64,000 nucleotides of DNA from Luidia sarsii (lineage: Eukaryota; Echinodermata; Asteroidea; Paxillosida; Luidiidae): assembly GCA_949987565.1 (NCBI GenBank), contig OX465103.1, positions 10,367,149 through 10,431,148 of the forward strand, written 5' to 3'. Below, one piece after another: positions 62,912-64,000 of this stretch. Position 1 is the first letter of the stretch; the number at the start of each line of letters is the position of its first letter. Under the pieces are notes generated by a model. That model did no database searches. It was given only the letters and a program-made list of their open reading frames with translations, and was not told the origin of the DNA. The position numbers and the translations under genes were made by a program.

Positions 62912-64000
62912 CAATCAAAATATGATAGAACAATTGTATTGAAGTTATTGCGGGACAATAAGAGACGCAATTTTGGCTCTGAAAGGCTCGCAGACCATTT
63001 CAGTAACCTATAGTAAGTTGATACCTTTGATTGACTTAACAAAGGTGCCGCAATTCATTTATTAATATTTCAGCAATCAAAATATGATAGAAAAATTGTA
63101 TTGAAGGTATTGCGGGACAATGAGAGACGCAATTTTGGCTCTGAAAGGCTCGCAGACCATTTCAGTAACCTATAGTAAGTTGATACCTTTGATTGACTTA
63201 ACAAAGGTGCCGCAATTCATTTATTAATATTTCAGTTTTAAATATGGGGACAAGAATATGTATTGAAGGTGTTACGGGACAATAGGAATCCATATTTCAT
63301 CACTTATGGTAATTAGGATACTTTTTAATGAGATTTTAAGTTGTCTTTAGTCATTTTTACTAAACAATCAACGGTCGTCACGGTTGTGCAATTACCGGAG
63401 TAATTAGCACAATAAAAAATGAAAAATATGTAAAACAATGGAGAAAAAAAAATGGGGAAAAAATTGCACATTCCGGATGCGAACCAGTGCTTTCTTTCTA
63501 CTGGTTCTACGCCGGTCCCTTAGACTGCGCAGAGTTGTCTTGAACTAAGCAAAAATAAGCGATTGATATGTTGTAATCGGGATACTATTTCTATTTCTTA
63601 TTGAATTGAAAGAAGTTCTTTGTTTCTGATCATTTTGATCGGATTCATTTTGATGCTTCAAATCATTTCAATCAATTCATTTAAAAAATTGAAATTTATT
63701 CCAATTTCAAAATGTAAATGAACTATTTTCCTACTAGTTTTCAACATGTCAGTGTGCTCTGATGGACTGGTGTAGAACCAGTAAGTAGAATGCACGGGTT
63801 CGAGTCACGGATGTTACAATTTTTTTCTCAATTTATTAATTTTTATTTTCTTCATATTTGTCATATTTCATTGTTTTTATCACTCAAAGGATGCTTCTGT
63901 GATACTTTTATGCTGTATAATTAACCTTATTCAATTCGTAATCACCTAGGAGACGCCATTTTGGCTGTGAAAGACTCTCTGTCCTTTTCAGTAACCTATA

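Larger units (their letters stand above)
13356..64000. repeat. Satellite family B, composite units of a ~666-bp core plus 2-6 monomers of 162 bp
   Basis: There are 43 cores. The minus-strand landmark TTGCACATTCCGG starts at these positions (number of ~162-bp monomers up to the next core in brackets): 13493(4) 14807(3) 15959(2) 16949(3) 18101(6) 19739(3) 20891(2) 21881(3) 23033(4) 24347(3) 25498(3) 26649(4) 27962(4) 29275(4) 30588(3) 31739(4) 33052(3) 34203(3) 35354(4) 36667(4) 37980(3) 39131(3) 40282(3) 41432(2) 42422(3) 43572(4) 44885(3) 46038(3) 47190(5) 48664(2) 49653(3) 50804(3) 51955(3) 53105(4) 54419(3) 55571(3) 56723(2) 57712(3) 58862(2) 59851(3) 61003(3) 62153(4) 63465(open). Spacings are therefore about 990, 1152, 1314, 1474 or 1638 bp. 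The array continues past the right edge. No coding region is present; the few frames of about 65 codons are by-products of the repeats. Confidence 0.95.

Noticed and set aside
8058..63818. Functional tRNA gene cluster
   Set aside because: The elements lack T at position 33, lack a normal D-loop GG and show at most one properly paired end arm each. Plus and minus copies fail in different places. Best regarded as tRNA-derived relics.
6690..64000. CRISPR-type array
   Set aside because: Repeats are 162 bp and ~1 kb, spacers are not unique, and the setting is a spliced eukaryotic genome.
13356..64000. Helitron ends (TC start, CTRR end with 3' hairpin) inside the unit
   Set aside because: A CCTAGG occurs before the first monomer and TATGCTGCATA is a small palindrome upstream, but there is no convincing GC-rich hairpin at the right distance. 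I kept only the broader architectural comparison.

Overview
This is a eukaryotic, animal-type window with two unlike parts. The first ~6.7 kb is ordinary single-copy DNA holding the 3' end of one spliced plus-strand gene. The remaining ~57 kb, from about 6,690 to the right edge, is one unbroken AT-rich satellite array with no credible protein gene. An intron with clean GT/AG sites, together with an SH2 half-domain and a WW-type domain in the two exons, points to a metazoan. The style of the flanking DNA (ACATGTAC-type motifs, small fold-back elements, an intronic minisatellite) suggests a marine invertebrate, but the species cannot be named from the sequence.

Gene region. Exon 1987-2200 encodes the C-terminal half of an SH2 domain. 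A 575-bp intron follows, filled by a hexamer-derived 42-bp minisatellite. The terminal exon 2776-3264 carries a PxxPxR motif, a long polar linker, a divergent WW domain with an enlarged first loop, and the stop codon. The N-terminal half of the SH2 domain is not visible and must lie beyond the left edge, so 1-1986 is probably intron. Between the stop codon and the satellite are a fold-back element (3881-4034), a cluster of TTAAAACG-motif repeats (about 4600-5015), a long hairpin (5034-5129), a small hairpin with a thrice-repeated motif, and a purine-rich tract.

Satellite. The array is organised at several levels. (1) A ~162-bp monomer. (2) A composite unit made of a ~666-bp core plus a whole number (2 to 6) of monomers, so complete units measure about 990, 1152, 1314, 1474 or 1638 bp. 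(3) Inside each core, a large imperfect palindrome whose two arms each carry a 78-nt tRNA-like sequence pointing inward-to-outward on opposite strands; 47 such pairs are present. (4) Recent duplications of multi-unit blocks, for example a 4,932-bp tandem duplication whose junction falls in the only 6-monomer tract. Two subfamilies are present: family A (four ~1,396-bp units, about 7.3-13.35 kb) and family B (43 cores, 13.36 kb to the right edge), joined abruptly near 13,355. The outermost 600 bp (6,690-7,290) is decayed monomer material, as expected at the edge of an array.

The most unusual feature is the composite unit itself: a tRNA-derived inverted pair embedded in a tandem array with quantised monomer number. 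The architecture recalls tandem-repeat-containing MITE or Helentron-like elements with ~160-bp internal repeats known from molluscs, but homology to those families could not be tested here.
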